A stretch of DNA of 47,541 bases from JBDTNL01 sp039933785 (GTDB taxonomy: Bacteria; Acidobacteriota; Thermoanaerobaculia; Multivoradales; JAGPDF01): the NCBI GenBank assembly GCA_039933785.1, contig JBDTNL010000028.1, positions 1-47,541 on the forward strand, in the 5' to 3' direction. The position numbers and the translations under genes are program-made. The notes below the pieces were generated by a model. It was not told where the DNA came from, did not search any database, and was given only the letters and a program-made list of their open reading frames with translations. Positions 39,235-46,672 of this stretch are shown piece after piece (within the stretch, counting starts at the first letter, position 1; every line of letters starts with the position of its first letter).

Positions 39235-40965
39235 CTAGAGCGAGGCGTTAGCCTGAGAAGTGTACACCCCGGGCTCTGCTGATGCGCCGGCGGGCAGAAA
39301 CGGCTCGGGTCCGTGCACCAGATGGCCCTGCGCAAAGTCGACTCCGATCTCGGTGAGCAAAGCGAGCGTGGGCTCGTCTTCGACACACTCGCCGACCGTC
39401 CGCAAATGCATGACTCGGCCGAGCTGCTGAATCGAGTCGAGCATGGCGCGCCGCACCGGGTCCTCCCCAGCGCGCGACACGATGCTGCCGTCTATTTTCA
39501 AGAAGTCCACCGGGAGCTCTCGCAGATAGGCAAAGGCGCTCATGCCGCGCCCGAAGTCGTCGAGCAGGAACCGGCAACCCAGCGCTTTGAACTCCTCGAT
39601 GAACCGCACCGCCTGGCGTAGGTCAGCGATCACGCCGGTCTCGGTGATCTCGAAGCAGAGGCGATCGGCGCAGGCACCGCTCGCCACGACGTCGGCCTTG
39701 AGGAGGGCAAGGAATTTTGCGCTCCCGACCGACTCGGCGGATAAGTTCACGGTCAGAGCGTAAGTAGAGGCCGACTCCGTCGCCAGCGTCGGCAGAATCC
39801 GATTGACCACCCAACGATCGACCGCCTGGCTCAGGCGATAGCGCTCGGCGGCAGGCAGGAACGCCCCCGGCAAGGCTGGAGCGCCGGATGGATCCGGCAA
39901 GCGAAGGAGCACCTCATACATCGGCGCCTCCGAGTCGCGATCGCGCAGCGGCTGAATGCGCTGCCGCACGAGATCGAAGCGGTGATTCTCCAGCGCGTCG
40001 TTCAGGCGATGCAGCCACGCCACATGCCCGGAGCGCCGAACCACGGCGGTGTCGTCGGGCCGGTAGATCTCGACCCGGTTGCCTCCGCGCTCGGCGGCAG
40101 CCCGGCAGGCTGATTGAGCGACGCGCAACGGATCGAGCAGGTCCGCGGTCAGTATCACCGCGCCGACGCTCGCTTGCACTTGGAAGGGTCCTTCGCGCCA
40201 TGCAACACGGATCGCAGTCAGTTCGGCGCGGAGTTTCTCGGCGACGTTGGCTAACTCGTCCTTGTCGCAGCCCTCGAGCAACACCGCAAACTCATCTCCG
40301 CCGACGCGCGCCACGCAATCGCCCGGACGCAAGCGGGCACGCAGGACGGCTGCCACTCGTTTCAAGACTTCGTCCCCCACCACGTGGCCATGCGCCTCGT
40401 TGATGACTCCGAAGTTGTCGAGATCGATGCAGCAGAGGCCCCACGAGATGCCCGCAGCGGCGGAGCGCACGGAAATCTGCAGCCGGGTCTCGAGCTCCCG
40501 CCGGTTGAGCAGGCCGGTGAGCAGGTCGTGGGTGGCGAGGAAGGTCAGATCTCGTTCCAACCCGCGCGACTCCGAGACGTCGCGTACGGTCACAACCAAG
40601 CCCGACAGCTGATGCTTGGCGTCGAGAATCGGTGTCGCCACACCCTGAACCGCGAACTGCTTGCCGCCGCGCTGGGCGAGCAGGGCCTCCTTGGGGAATG
40701 GAATCGCTCGTCGCAGGCCCAGCGCACAGGCAACGGCATCGAAGGGCGCGCCGCCGGTGAATCCATCGGTGATGGGCAGCACCTCGGGCACGCTACACCC
40801 TTCGGCCTCCGCGCTCGCCCAGCCAGTCAGGCGCTCCAGCATGGGGTTCATGTAGTCGACGCGGCCCACCGCGTCCGTGCGCAGCACTCCCACTCCCAGT
40901 GCGTCGAGCGTAAGCATCGCCCGCTGCCCGGTGGGGTCCGAAACCGGCCGACTTGTATTGATCAC
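39235..40965 (-). CDS. PAS-GGDEF-EAL cyclic-di-GMP enzyme
   Basis: A 576-residue cytoplasmic protein. A PAS domain (about 15-135, DALGVGVLRTDAVGRVDYMN) precedes a GGDEF domain with the active motif VGGDEF (GGDEF at 222-226) and an inhibitory RxxD site, RPGD (213-216), exactly five residues upstream. The EAL domain starts as EVLLR at 351-355 (EVL in place of EAL), but Asn in LTVNLSAES, the Glu in CFEITETGV, DDFGRGMSAF, LKIDGSIV and the Glu in GECVEDE are present. Dual synthase and phosphodiesterase function is possible. The GTG start is the only reasonable one. It is divergent from the second such gene. Confidence 0.9.
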   Translation of the reverse strand: MINTSRPVSDPTGQRAMLTLDALGVGVLRTDAVGRVDYMNPMLERLTGWASAEAEGCSVPEVLPITDGFTGGAPFDAVACALGLRRAIPFPKEALLAQRGGKQFAVQGVATPILDAKHQLSGLVVTVRDVSESRGLERDLTFLATHDLLTGLLNRRELETRLQISVRSAAAGISWGLCCIDLDNFGVINEAHGHVVGDEVLKRVAAVLRARLRPGDCVARVGGDEFAVLLEGCDKDELANVAEKLRAELTAIRVAWREGPFQVQASVGAVILTADLLDPLRVAQSACRAAAERGGNRVEIYRPDDTAVVRRSGHVAWLHRLNDALENHRFDLVRQRIQPLRDRDSEAPMYEVLLRLPDPSGAPALPGAFLPAAERYRLSQAVDRWVVNRILPTLATESASTYALTVNLSAESVGSAKFLALLKADVVASGACADRLCFEITETGVIADLRQAVRFIEEFKALGCRFLLDDFGRGMSAFAYLRELPVDFLKIDGSIVSRAGEDPVRRAMLDSIQQLGRVMHLRTVGECVEDEPTLALLTEIGVDFAQGHLVHGPEPFLPAGASAEPGVYTSQANASL

Positions 40966-41238
40966 AATCGTCCGAGAATTGCACGCCTCATGCCATGCGC
41001 CGCAGCCGAAGGATGCAGGTCGCGCATTCCTTGGGGCGCGCGGAGGTAGGCAGACTCTGCTCGCACCCAGCTCCGTGCCTCACTCTGAGCACCCCTTTGC
41101 AGAACTTGCATGGCGGGCCAGGCTCGCCGGTTTCGTGGCGCGGCCTGCGACAAACCGCAGCGATGGCACGCGAGTTGCTCTACTAGCCAGTGTGCACGGG
41201 CCGTCCGTCGAGGCTCACGAGAGAAGAGACCAAGACGA
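40966..41238. other. 273-bp divergent intergenic region, no confident gene
   Basis: The region separates the two PAS-GGDEF-EAL genes. No well-supported promoter or operator stands out. On the minus strand an open frame (41172 down to 40990, stop TGA) encodes a Cys-rich sequence with GPPCKFCKGVLRVRHGAGCE and PKECATCILRL, but it has no ATG, GTG or TTG before the first cysteine pair. It may be a decayed or missed small zinc-ribbon gene. I give it low weight. Confidence 0.3.
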
Positions 41239-43218
41239 ATGACAAATTTACTTCTGATTCCCAGAGTGCGGCAGGCCTTGGGGTCCGCCGTCCTGGCGGT
41301 ACTGATCCTGGGTGCGTTCTCGACTCGAGGCCGCACGCTTGCAGCCGGCCCGTGGACGATCCTTCTCCTTGGAGCGCTGCTCGGCATTGGGCTCGCCCTG
41401 ATGGCTGGCCTGCGGCTAACGCGAGATCGAACGTGGCAGGGCCTCGCCGAAGAAGCGTTGTTCGCCGAAAAGGATCGCGCCCAGGTTACGCTCGACTCCA
41501 TCGGCGACGCCGTCGTCTGCACCGACATCTCTGGACGGATTACCTTCCTCAATCTGGTCGCGGCTGGAGTGACCGGATGGTCGCGCGCCGAGGCGGTCGG
41601 ACGGCCCGTGGGCGAGGTGTTCCGAGTCTTGGACGCGACCAGTCGCGAGACTGCGCCGAACCCCATGGAAATGGCGGTCGCTGGGGACCGGGCCGTGAAT
41701 CTCCCCTCGAACTCCGTTCTCATCCGGCGCGATGGCTCCGAAGTCCCGATCGAAGACTCCATTTCTCCCATTCACGATCGCTCTGGTCATCCGGCCGGCG
41801 CGGTAGTGGTCTTCCGCGACGTTAGCGCGGCCCGCGCCATGGAGCTCGAGCGGATCCACTCGGCCGAGCACGACGCTCTGACGGGATTGCCCAATCGCAC
41901 GCTCCTCTACGATCGGCTTGGCCGGGCGATCGCGCTCGAGGCTCGTCACGTCAAGCAATTCGCCGTGCTGTTCCTGGACTTGGACGGCTTCAAGCACATC
42001 AACGACTCCCTCGGCCACTCGATCGGCGACCAACTCCTGCAATCGGTCGCCCAGCGTCTAGTCAACTGCGTGCGCACTTCCGACACCGTGAGTCGACAAG
42101 GGGGCGACGAATTCATCGCTCTCCTCTCGGACGTCGAGCACCCCGAGGACGTAGCCATCACCGTGAGGAGAATGCTCCAGGCGGTGGCCGAGGGACATCC
42201 CGTCGGTGCGCACGATCTTCACGTGACGGCGAGCATCGGCGTGAGCGTCTACCCGGACGACGGCCTCGACGCGGAGACCTTGATCAAGAACGCCGACACC
42301 GCGATGTACCAAGCGAAAGAGCACGGACGTCAGAGCTATCGGTTCTTCCGGCCCGCCATGAATGTCCGCGCCGTGGAGCGTCAATTCATCGAGGAGGGCC
42401 TGCGGACTGCCCTCGAGCGGCACGAATTCGCTGTCCACTATCAGCCCAAGGTAGACCTGACCACGGGAGAGATCTACGGCGCCGAAGCTTTGTTGCGCTG
42501 GACGCACCCCGTGCGAGGCCTCATCGCCCCTTCGGTCTTCATCCCGGTCGCGCTCGACTCCGGCCTGATCGTTCCAATCGGCCGGTGGGTACTTCGAGAA
42601 GCGTGCTTCCAAGCCCAGGCCTGGGCGGACGCCGGCCTGTCGCTGCCCACCGTCGCCGTGAACATCTCGGCGCGAGAGTTCCAGAATGAGGCATTTCTCG
42701 AAGGCGTGTTCGCGGTCCTCGAGGAAACCGGTCTGGATCCCGGATCGCTCGAGCTGGAGCTCACCGAGAGCCTACTCATGGTTGATTCCGAGACCACCGA
42801 CTCGGTGCTGCGCGCCCTCCGCGACAGAGGGGTCAATTTGGCGGTCGACGACTTTGGCACGGGCTGCTCCAGCCTGAGCTCGCTGAAAAAGTTCCCGATC
42901 GATACGCTCAACATCGACCGGTCGTTTCTGCGCGACACCAAGACCGCTCCGGGCGAGAAGAGCCTGGCTTCGGTCGTCATCCGCTTGAGTCGAAGCCTGA
43001 AGTTGAGGGTGGTCGCAGAGGGAGTGGAGACCGACGAGGATCTGGCGCTTCTTCAAAATCATCAGTGCGACGCGGCGCAGGGAGACTATTTCAGCCTGCC
43101 ATTGCCGGCCTCAGAGTTCGCCGACCTGCTCGAGACGGGCCTGCCCTTGCGGGTGGAAATCAACTCGCGTCCAGGTGTAGACCCACGCAGGGTCGGCCGT
43201 GGCGATCGCAGCAGCTAG
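41239..43218 (+). CDS. membrane PAS-GGDEF-EAL cyclic-di-GMP enzyme
   Basis: A 659-residue protein from ATG 41239. Two N-terminal helices (VLAVLILGAFSTRG and ILLLGALLGIGLALMAGL) anchor it, so no long periplasmic domain. PAS covers about 80-200, with CTDISGRITFLNLVAAGVTG. GGDEF is RQGGDEF (288-292) with the RxxD I-site RTSD at 279-282. The EAL domain has GAEALLRWTHP (EAL 416-418), DDFGTG (537-542) and VAEGVET. One catalytic-motif residue differs: DTLNIDRSFL has Asn558 where most EAL domains have Lys. The in-frame upstream part to 41110 has no support. Both halves may be active, with c-di-GMP feedback through the I-site. Confidence 0.92.
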   Translation: MTNLLLIPRVRQALGSAVLAVLILGAFSTRGRTLAAGPWTILLLGALLGIGLALMAGLRLTRDRTWQGLAEEALFAEKDRAQVTLDSIGDAVVCTDISGRITFLNLVAAGVTGWSRAEAVGRPVGEVFRVLDATSRETAPNPMEMAVAGDRAVNLPSNSVLIRRDGSEVPIEDSISPIHDRSGHPAGAVVVFRDVSAARAMELERIHSAEHDALTGLPNRTLLYDRLGRAIALEARHVKQFAVLFLDLDGFKHINDSLGHSIGDQLLQSVAQRLVNCVRTSDTVSRQGGDEFIALLSDVEHPEDVAITVRRMLQAVAEGHPVGAHDLHVTASIGVSVYPDDGLDAETLIKNADTAMYQAKEHGRQSYRFFRPAMNVRAVERQFIEEGLRTALERHEFAVHYQPKVDLTTGEIYGAEALLRWTHPVRGLIAPSVFIPVALDSGLIVPIGRWVLREACFQAQAWADAGLSLPTVAVNISAREFQNEAFLEGVFAVLEETGLDPGSLELELTESLLMVDSETTDSVLRALRDRGVNLAVDDFGTGCSSLSSLKKFPIDTLNIDRSFLRDTKTAPGEKSLASVVIRLSRSLKLRVVAEGVETDEDLALLQNHQCDAAQGDYFSLPLPASEFADLLETGLPLRVEINSRPGVDPRRVGRGDRSS

Positions 43219-43320
43219 TCGTTTCCGTTGCCGAGAAGTCGCAAGTCTAGCGGAGGCGTGAAGCACATAGGGCCCAGCGGCGAGGGCCGGAAACCAATGC
43301 ACGACTAAGAGGAGAGTTCC

Positions 43321-43482
43321 ATGTCAATGATACTTCTGATCGTCGTTCTACTGCTCGTCTTTGGTGGTGGCGGGGGCTACTACGGTTATCGCAGATGGGG
43401 TACCGGCGGGGGCGTCGGTATTCTAGGGCTGGTGCTGATCGTTGTTCTGGTGTTGTACTTCTTCGGTGGAATGCGCCTCTAG
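43321..43482 (+). CDS. small DUF3309-like membrane protein (53 aa)
   Basis: A 53-residue reading frame with GAGGAGAG upstream. The protein is hydrophobic with Gly-rich and Tyr turns: MILLIVVLLLVFGGGGGYYG, RRWGTGGGVG, then VLIVVLVLYFF. This two-helix shape resembles DUF3309 proteins, small membrane proteins of unknown role common in proteobacteria and others. It is 73 bp before zwf and probably has its own transcript or shares it. Confidence 0.8.
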   Translation: MSMILLIVVLLLVFGGGGGYYGYRRWGTGGGVGILGLVLIVVLVLYFFGGMRL

Positions 43483-43555
43483 GACCCGTCATCCAACGAG
43501 ATTCAACACGGCGAGGGTCGGTGGACATGACGGGTGAGGGCAGAAGGGAGCTGAG

Positions 43556-44968
43556 ATGGGAGGTATTCGTAGCGGCCTTGCGCCCAGCGATGCGCTGGTC
43601 TTGTTCGGGGTGACGGGCGACCTCGCGCACAAGATGATCTTCCCGGCGCTCTACGCGATGGCGAAGCGCGGCGCGGTGGACTTTCCCCTGGTCGGTGTCG
43701 CCTCCTCGCCATGGAGCCTCAAGAAGCTGCGCCAGCGCGTCACCGACGGCATCGAAAACGCCGGGCGAGTCGACGATCGAGGGGCGCTGCGCGAGCTCCT
43801 CGCGCGGCTGCAGTACGTGCAGGGCGACTACAACGACCGGGCGACCTTCGCGGCGCTGGCGAAGGCGCTGGGCAAGGCCCGGCGCCCGGCGCACTACCTC
43901 GCCATTCCGCCGGCGCTCTTCGCGACGGTCATCACGGGGCTCGGCGACGCGGGCTTGGCGGAGCGGGCGCGGGTCATCGTCGAGAAACCGTTCGGCCGCG
44001 ATCTTGCTTCGGCGCGCGAGCTCAACCGCGTCGCGCTGTCGGTTTTTCCGGAGAATTCGATTTTCCGCATCGACCACTTCCTCGGCAAGGAAGCGATCAT
44101 GAACATCCTCTACTTCCGCTTCGCCAATTCGTTCCTGGAGCCGATCTGGAATCGCAACTACGTGGCCAGCGTGCAGATCACCCTGGCCGAGGACTTTGGC
44201 GTGAACGGTCGCGGCTCGTTCTACGAAACGGCGGGTTGTCTGCGGGACGTGATCGAGAACCACCTCTTCCAGATCGTCGCCTTGCTCGCCATGGAACCGC
44301 CGGCCTACCAGGGCTTCGGCGCCGTGCACAGCCAAAAGGCAGCCGTGTTCGAGGCCATGCGGCCGCTCAAGGCCGCCGATGTCGTCCGTGGACAATACGC
44401 CGGCTACCGCAAGGAGCCGGACGTGGCGCCCGACTCCGATGTGGAGACCTTCTGCGCTCTTCGGCTCTTCATCGACTCGTGGCGTTGGGAAGGTGTACCG
44501 TGGTACCTCCGTTCCGGGAAGCTCCTTCCCGAGACGGTCGCGGAAGTGTTCGTGCAGCTGAAGCGGCCGCCGCAGCGGCTCTTCGCCGACTCAGGGCCGG
44601 CGGCCGGTCCGCCGAACTACCTGCGCTTCCGGCTCTCCCCAAACCACGCCGTCGCCCTCGCCGCGCGCGTCAAACACTATGGCGCGGAGTTCGTCGGCGA
44701 CCAGCGTGAGCTCTCTTTGGTCGATCGTCAGCCGGGTGAGGAGACGCCCTACGAGCGACTCTTGAGCGACGCGATGGCGGGCGACGGAGCGCTCTTCACC
44801 CGGGAAGACGCGGTGGAGGCTGCTTGGGCGGCCGTCGATCGGGTCCTGAAGCGTCACCGCCCCGTTCATCGCTACAAGCCGGGGAGCTGGGGTCCGAAAG
44901 AGGCGGACGCGCTGATCGCGGCGGACGGTGGCTGGCACAACCCCACGCTCGACGAGGAGACGGCGTGA
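43556..44968 (+). CDS. zwf: glucose-6-phosphate 1-dehydrogenase
   Basis: A 470-residue glucose-6-phosphate dehydrogenase, the first step of the oxidative pentose phosphate pathway, yielding NADPH or NADH. The N-terminal nucleotide site is FGVTGDLAHK (18-23 GxxGDL). EKPFGRDL (143-150) and the catalytic RIDHFLGKE (171-179, with His-containing active loop) are intact. C-terminal YRSGK-equivalent WYLRSGKLLPE and WGPKEADALIAADGGWHNP also match. A GGGAGCTGAG leader precedes ATG 43556. Its TGA overlaps the GTG of the transaldolase gene, so these two pentose-phosphate genes are coupled. Neither pgl nor gnd is in the window. Confidence 0.95.
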   Translation: MGGIRSGLAPSDALVLFGVTGDLAHKMIFPALYAMAKRGAVDFPLVGVASSPWSLKKLRQRVTDGIENAGRVDDRGALRELLARLQYVQGDYNDRATFAALAKALGKARRPAHYLAIPPALFATVITGLGDAGLAERARVIVEKPFGRDLASARELNRVALSVFPENSIFRIDHFLGKEAIMNILYFRFANSFLEPIWNRNYVASVQITLAEDFGVNGRGSFYETAGCLRDVIENHLFQIVALLAMEPPAYQGFGAVHSQKAAVFEAMRPLKAADVVRGQYAGYRKEPDVAPDSDVETFCALRLFIDSWRWEGVPWYLRSGKLLPETVAEVFVQLKRPPQRLFADSGPAAGPPNYLRFRLSPNHAVALAARVKHYGAEFVGDQRELSLVDRQPGEETPYERLLSDAMAGDGALFTREDAVEAAWAAVDRVLKRHRPVHRYKPGSWGPKEADALIAADGGWHNPTLDEETA

Positions 44969-46077
44969 CAGAGCTCAACGACGTGGTTGGAGTAGAGATG
45001 AAGGCGACACGACAGCTGCACGATCTCGGTCAGAGCCTCTGGCTCGACAACATCACCCGCGGCATCCTGGACGACGGCACTCTGCAACGCTATATCCGCG
45101 ACCTGTCGGTGACCGGACTGACCTCCAACCCGACGATCTTCGATCACGCCTTCAAGAAAGGCAATTCGTACGACGACGCCATCCACGAAAAGGCTTTGGC
45201 GGGCAAGTCCGGCGAGGCGCTGTTCTTCGAGCTGGCCATCGAGGACCTGGTCCGCGCCGCGGATCTCTTTCGACCCGTCCACGACCGCACCGGCGGCGTG
45301 GACGGCTGGGTGTCGTTGGAGGTCTCGCCGCTCCTGGCCAACGACACTGCGGGCACCATACGCGCGGCGGCGCACCTGCATGACCAAGCCGGGCGCCCCA
45401 ATCTGTTCATCAAGATTCCGGGTACGCCCGCAGGCTGCCCCGCCATCGAAAAGTCGATCTTCGCCGGCGTGCCGGTGAACGTCACGCTGCTCTTCTCCGC
45501 GGCGCAGTACCTGGCGGCAGCCGACGCCTATATGCGGGGCATCGAGCGCCGCATCGCGGCAGGGCTCGATCCCCGCGTCGACTCCGTCGCCTCGCTCTTC
45601 GTCAGCCGCTGGGATGTCGCCGTCCAGGAGAAGGTGCCGCCCGCGCTCCGCAATCGTCTGGGGATCGCCGTGGCCAAGCGCGCCTATAAGGCCTACCGCG
45701 AGCTACTGGCATCTGCGCGTTGGCACGGTCTCGAGGCGGCCGGAGCGCGCCCGCAGCGGCTGCTCTGGGCCAGCACCGGGACGAAGGATCCGAAGGCCTC
45801 GGACACGCTTTACGTCGAGGCGCTGGCGGCTCCCGATACCATCAACACGATGCCGGAGAAGACGCTCTTCGCCTTGGCGGAACACGGCCGCGTGGAAGGA
45901 GCGCTGCCCGTCGATGGGGGCGACGCCGAAGCGGTGCTCGCCGAGTTCACGCGCGCCGGCGTGGACGGTACGGCGCTCGCCGAACAGCTGCAGCGCGAGG
46001 GTGCGGCGTCCTTCGTCAAGTCCTGGAAGGACCTGCTCGAGTGCCTCGCCTCGAAGCGGGCCGGGCTGGTCCAATGA
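44965..46077 (+). CDS. tal: transaldolase
   Basis: A 370-residue transaldolase of the longer bacterial type, which moves a dihydroxyacetone unit between sugar phosphates. TSNPTIFDHAFKKGNSYDDA is the family signature, and the Schiff-base Lys150 lies in NLFIKIPGTPAGC. WASTGTKDPKASDTLYVE and DTINTMPEKTLFALAEHG also match. GTG 44965 overlaps the zwf stop (GTGA) and has GAGGAG upstream, so I prefer it. ATG 44998 (with GGAG upstream) is an alternative that drops 11 residues. Zwf and transaldolase next to each other support one pentose-phosphate operon. Confidence 0.93.
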   Translation: MTELNDVVGVEMKATRQLHDLGQSLWLDNITRGILDDGTLQRYIRDLSVTGLTSNPTIFDHAFKKGNSYDDAIHEKALAGKSGEALFFELAIEDLVRAADLFRPVHDRTGGVDGWVSLEVSPLLANDTAGTIRAAAHLHDQAGRPNLFIKIPGTPAGCPAIEKSIFAGVPVNVTLLFSAAQYLAAADAYMRGIERRIAAGLDPRVDSVASLFVSRWDVAVQEKVPPALRNRLGIAVAKRAYKAYRELLASARWHGLEAAGARPQRLLWASTGTKDPKASDTLYVEALAAPDTINTMPEKTLFALAEHGRVEGALPVDGGDAEAVLAEFTRAGVDGTALAEQLQREGAASFVKSWKDLLECLASKRAGLVQ

Positions 46078-46153
46078 AAGCGAACGACTCGCAAGTCGAT
46101 GACCTCCTCGACGACCTGGGCGAATTCGGTTCACACAGAAAGCGGAGGAGCAA

Positions 46154-46522
46154 ATGCATATCCAAGTGAATACGGACAAGAACATCGAAGGTAGCGAGCG
46201 CCTCGCCGATCAGGCCAGGAGTGTGGTGGACGGCGCGCTCGACCGATTCCGCGATCGAATCACGCGGGTGGAAGTCCACCTCAGCGACCAAAACGGCGAC
46301 AAGGGCGGCCAGGACGACAAACGCTGCGTGATGGAAGCTCGCATCGAGGGCCGCCAGCCAACCGCCGTGACGCATCAGGCAGCGACCGTGGAACAGGCGG
46401 TGGAGGGCGCTGCGGACAAGCTGGCCGCGGTGATCGAGAGCACGTTCGCGCGGCTGCATGACGAGGCGGATCGGAGGACGGATCCTGCTCTCCCGGGGAA
46501 GAAACCGCAGGAGCATCCATGA
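46154..46522 (+). CDS. HPF/RaiA-like ribosome-associated protein
   Basis: A 122-residue protein of the hibernation-promoting factor type: MHIQVNTDKNIEGSERLADQ, ALDRFRDRITRVEVHLSDQN, and CVMEARIEGRQPTAVTHQAA, with a charged C-terminal tail rich in Lys, Pro and Asp. Family proteins bind the 30S decoding centre and slow or protect ribosomes under stress. It is shorter than the long HPF form and has no dimerisation domain. A strong GCGGAGGAGC precedes ATG 46154. It follows transaldolase by 76 bp, and a perfect hairpin (46630-46655) lies beyond its end. Confidence 0.85.
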   Translation: MHIQVNTDKNIEGSERLADQARSVVDGALDRFRDRITRVEVHLSDQNGDKGGQDDKRCVMEARIEGRQPTAVTHQAATVEQAVEGAADKLAAVIESTFARLHDEADRRTDPALPGKKPQEHP

Positions 46523-46629
46523 GCCACAGCGTTGAGACCCTCCGCCGAGATGCTCTCGGCGGGAGGTCATGACCCCGCACGGTGGAGCCATGCCGCTCAC
46601 CGAGCGGCCGGCTAGCGTTGGAGAGCAAA

Positions 46630-46655
46630 GGCGCCACGATTCGCATCGTGGCGCC
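46630..46655. terminator. 11-bp perfect hairpin, probable bidirectional terminator
   Basis: GGCGCCACGAT (46630-46640) pairs with ATCGTGGCGCC (46645-46655) around TCGC. It sits between the HPF-like gene and the convergent DUF11 gene, where a two-way terminator is expected. No U-tract follows on either strand. Its form (long perfect stem, 4-nt loop, no T-run) is the same as the hairpin at 7127-7156. Confidence 0.65.
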
Positions 46656-46672
46656 CATCGAATCTCACGATC

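Noticed and set aside
37564..39282. Plus-strand frame (572 codons) opposite the alcohol dehydrogenase and kinase
   Set aside because: It crosses two real minus-strand genes and has no domain of its own.
39235..40965. EVL instead of EAL read as a dead phosphodiesterase
   Set aside because: The catalytic Glu is kept and the other metal and substrate residues are present, so loss of activity cannot be concluded.
46074..46169. 31-codon frame (MKANDSQVDDLLDDLGEFGS and on) overlapping the transaldolase stop as ATGA
   Set aside because: It contains the ribosome-binding site of the HPF-like gene and overlaps its start by 16 bp; no family likeness. It might be a short coupling peptide, but evidence is too thin.
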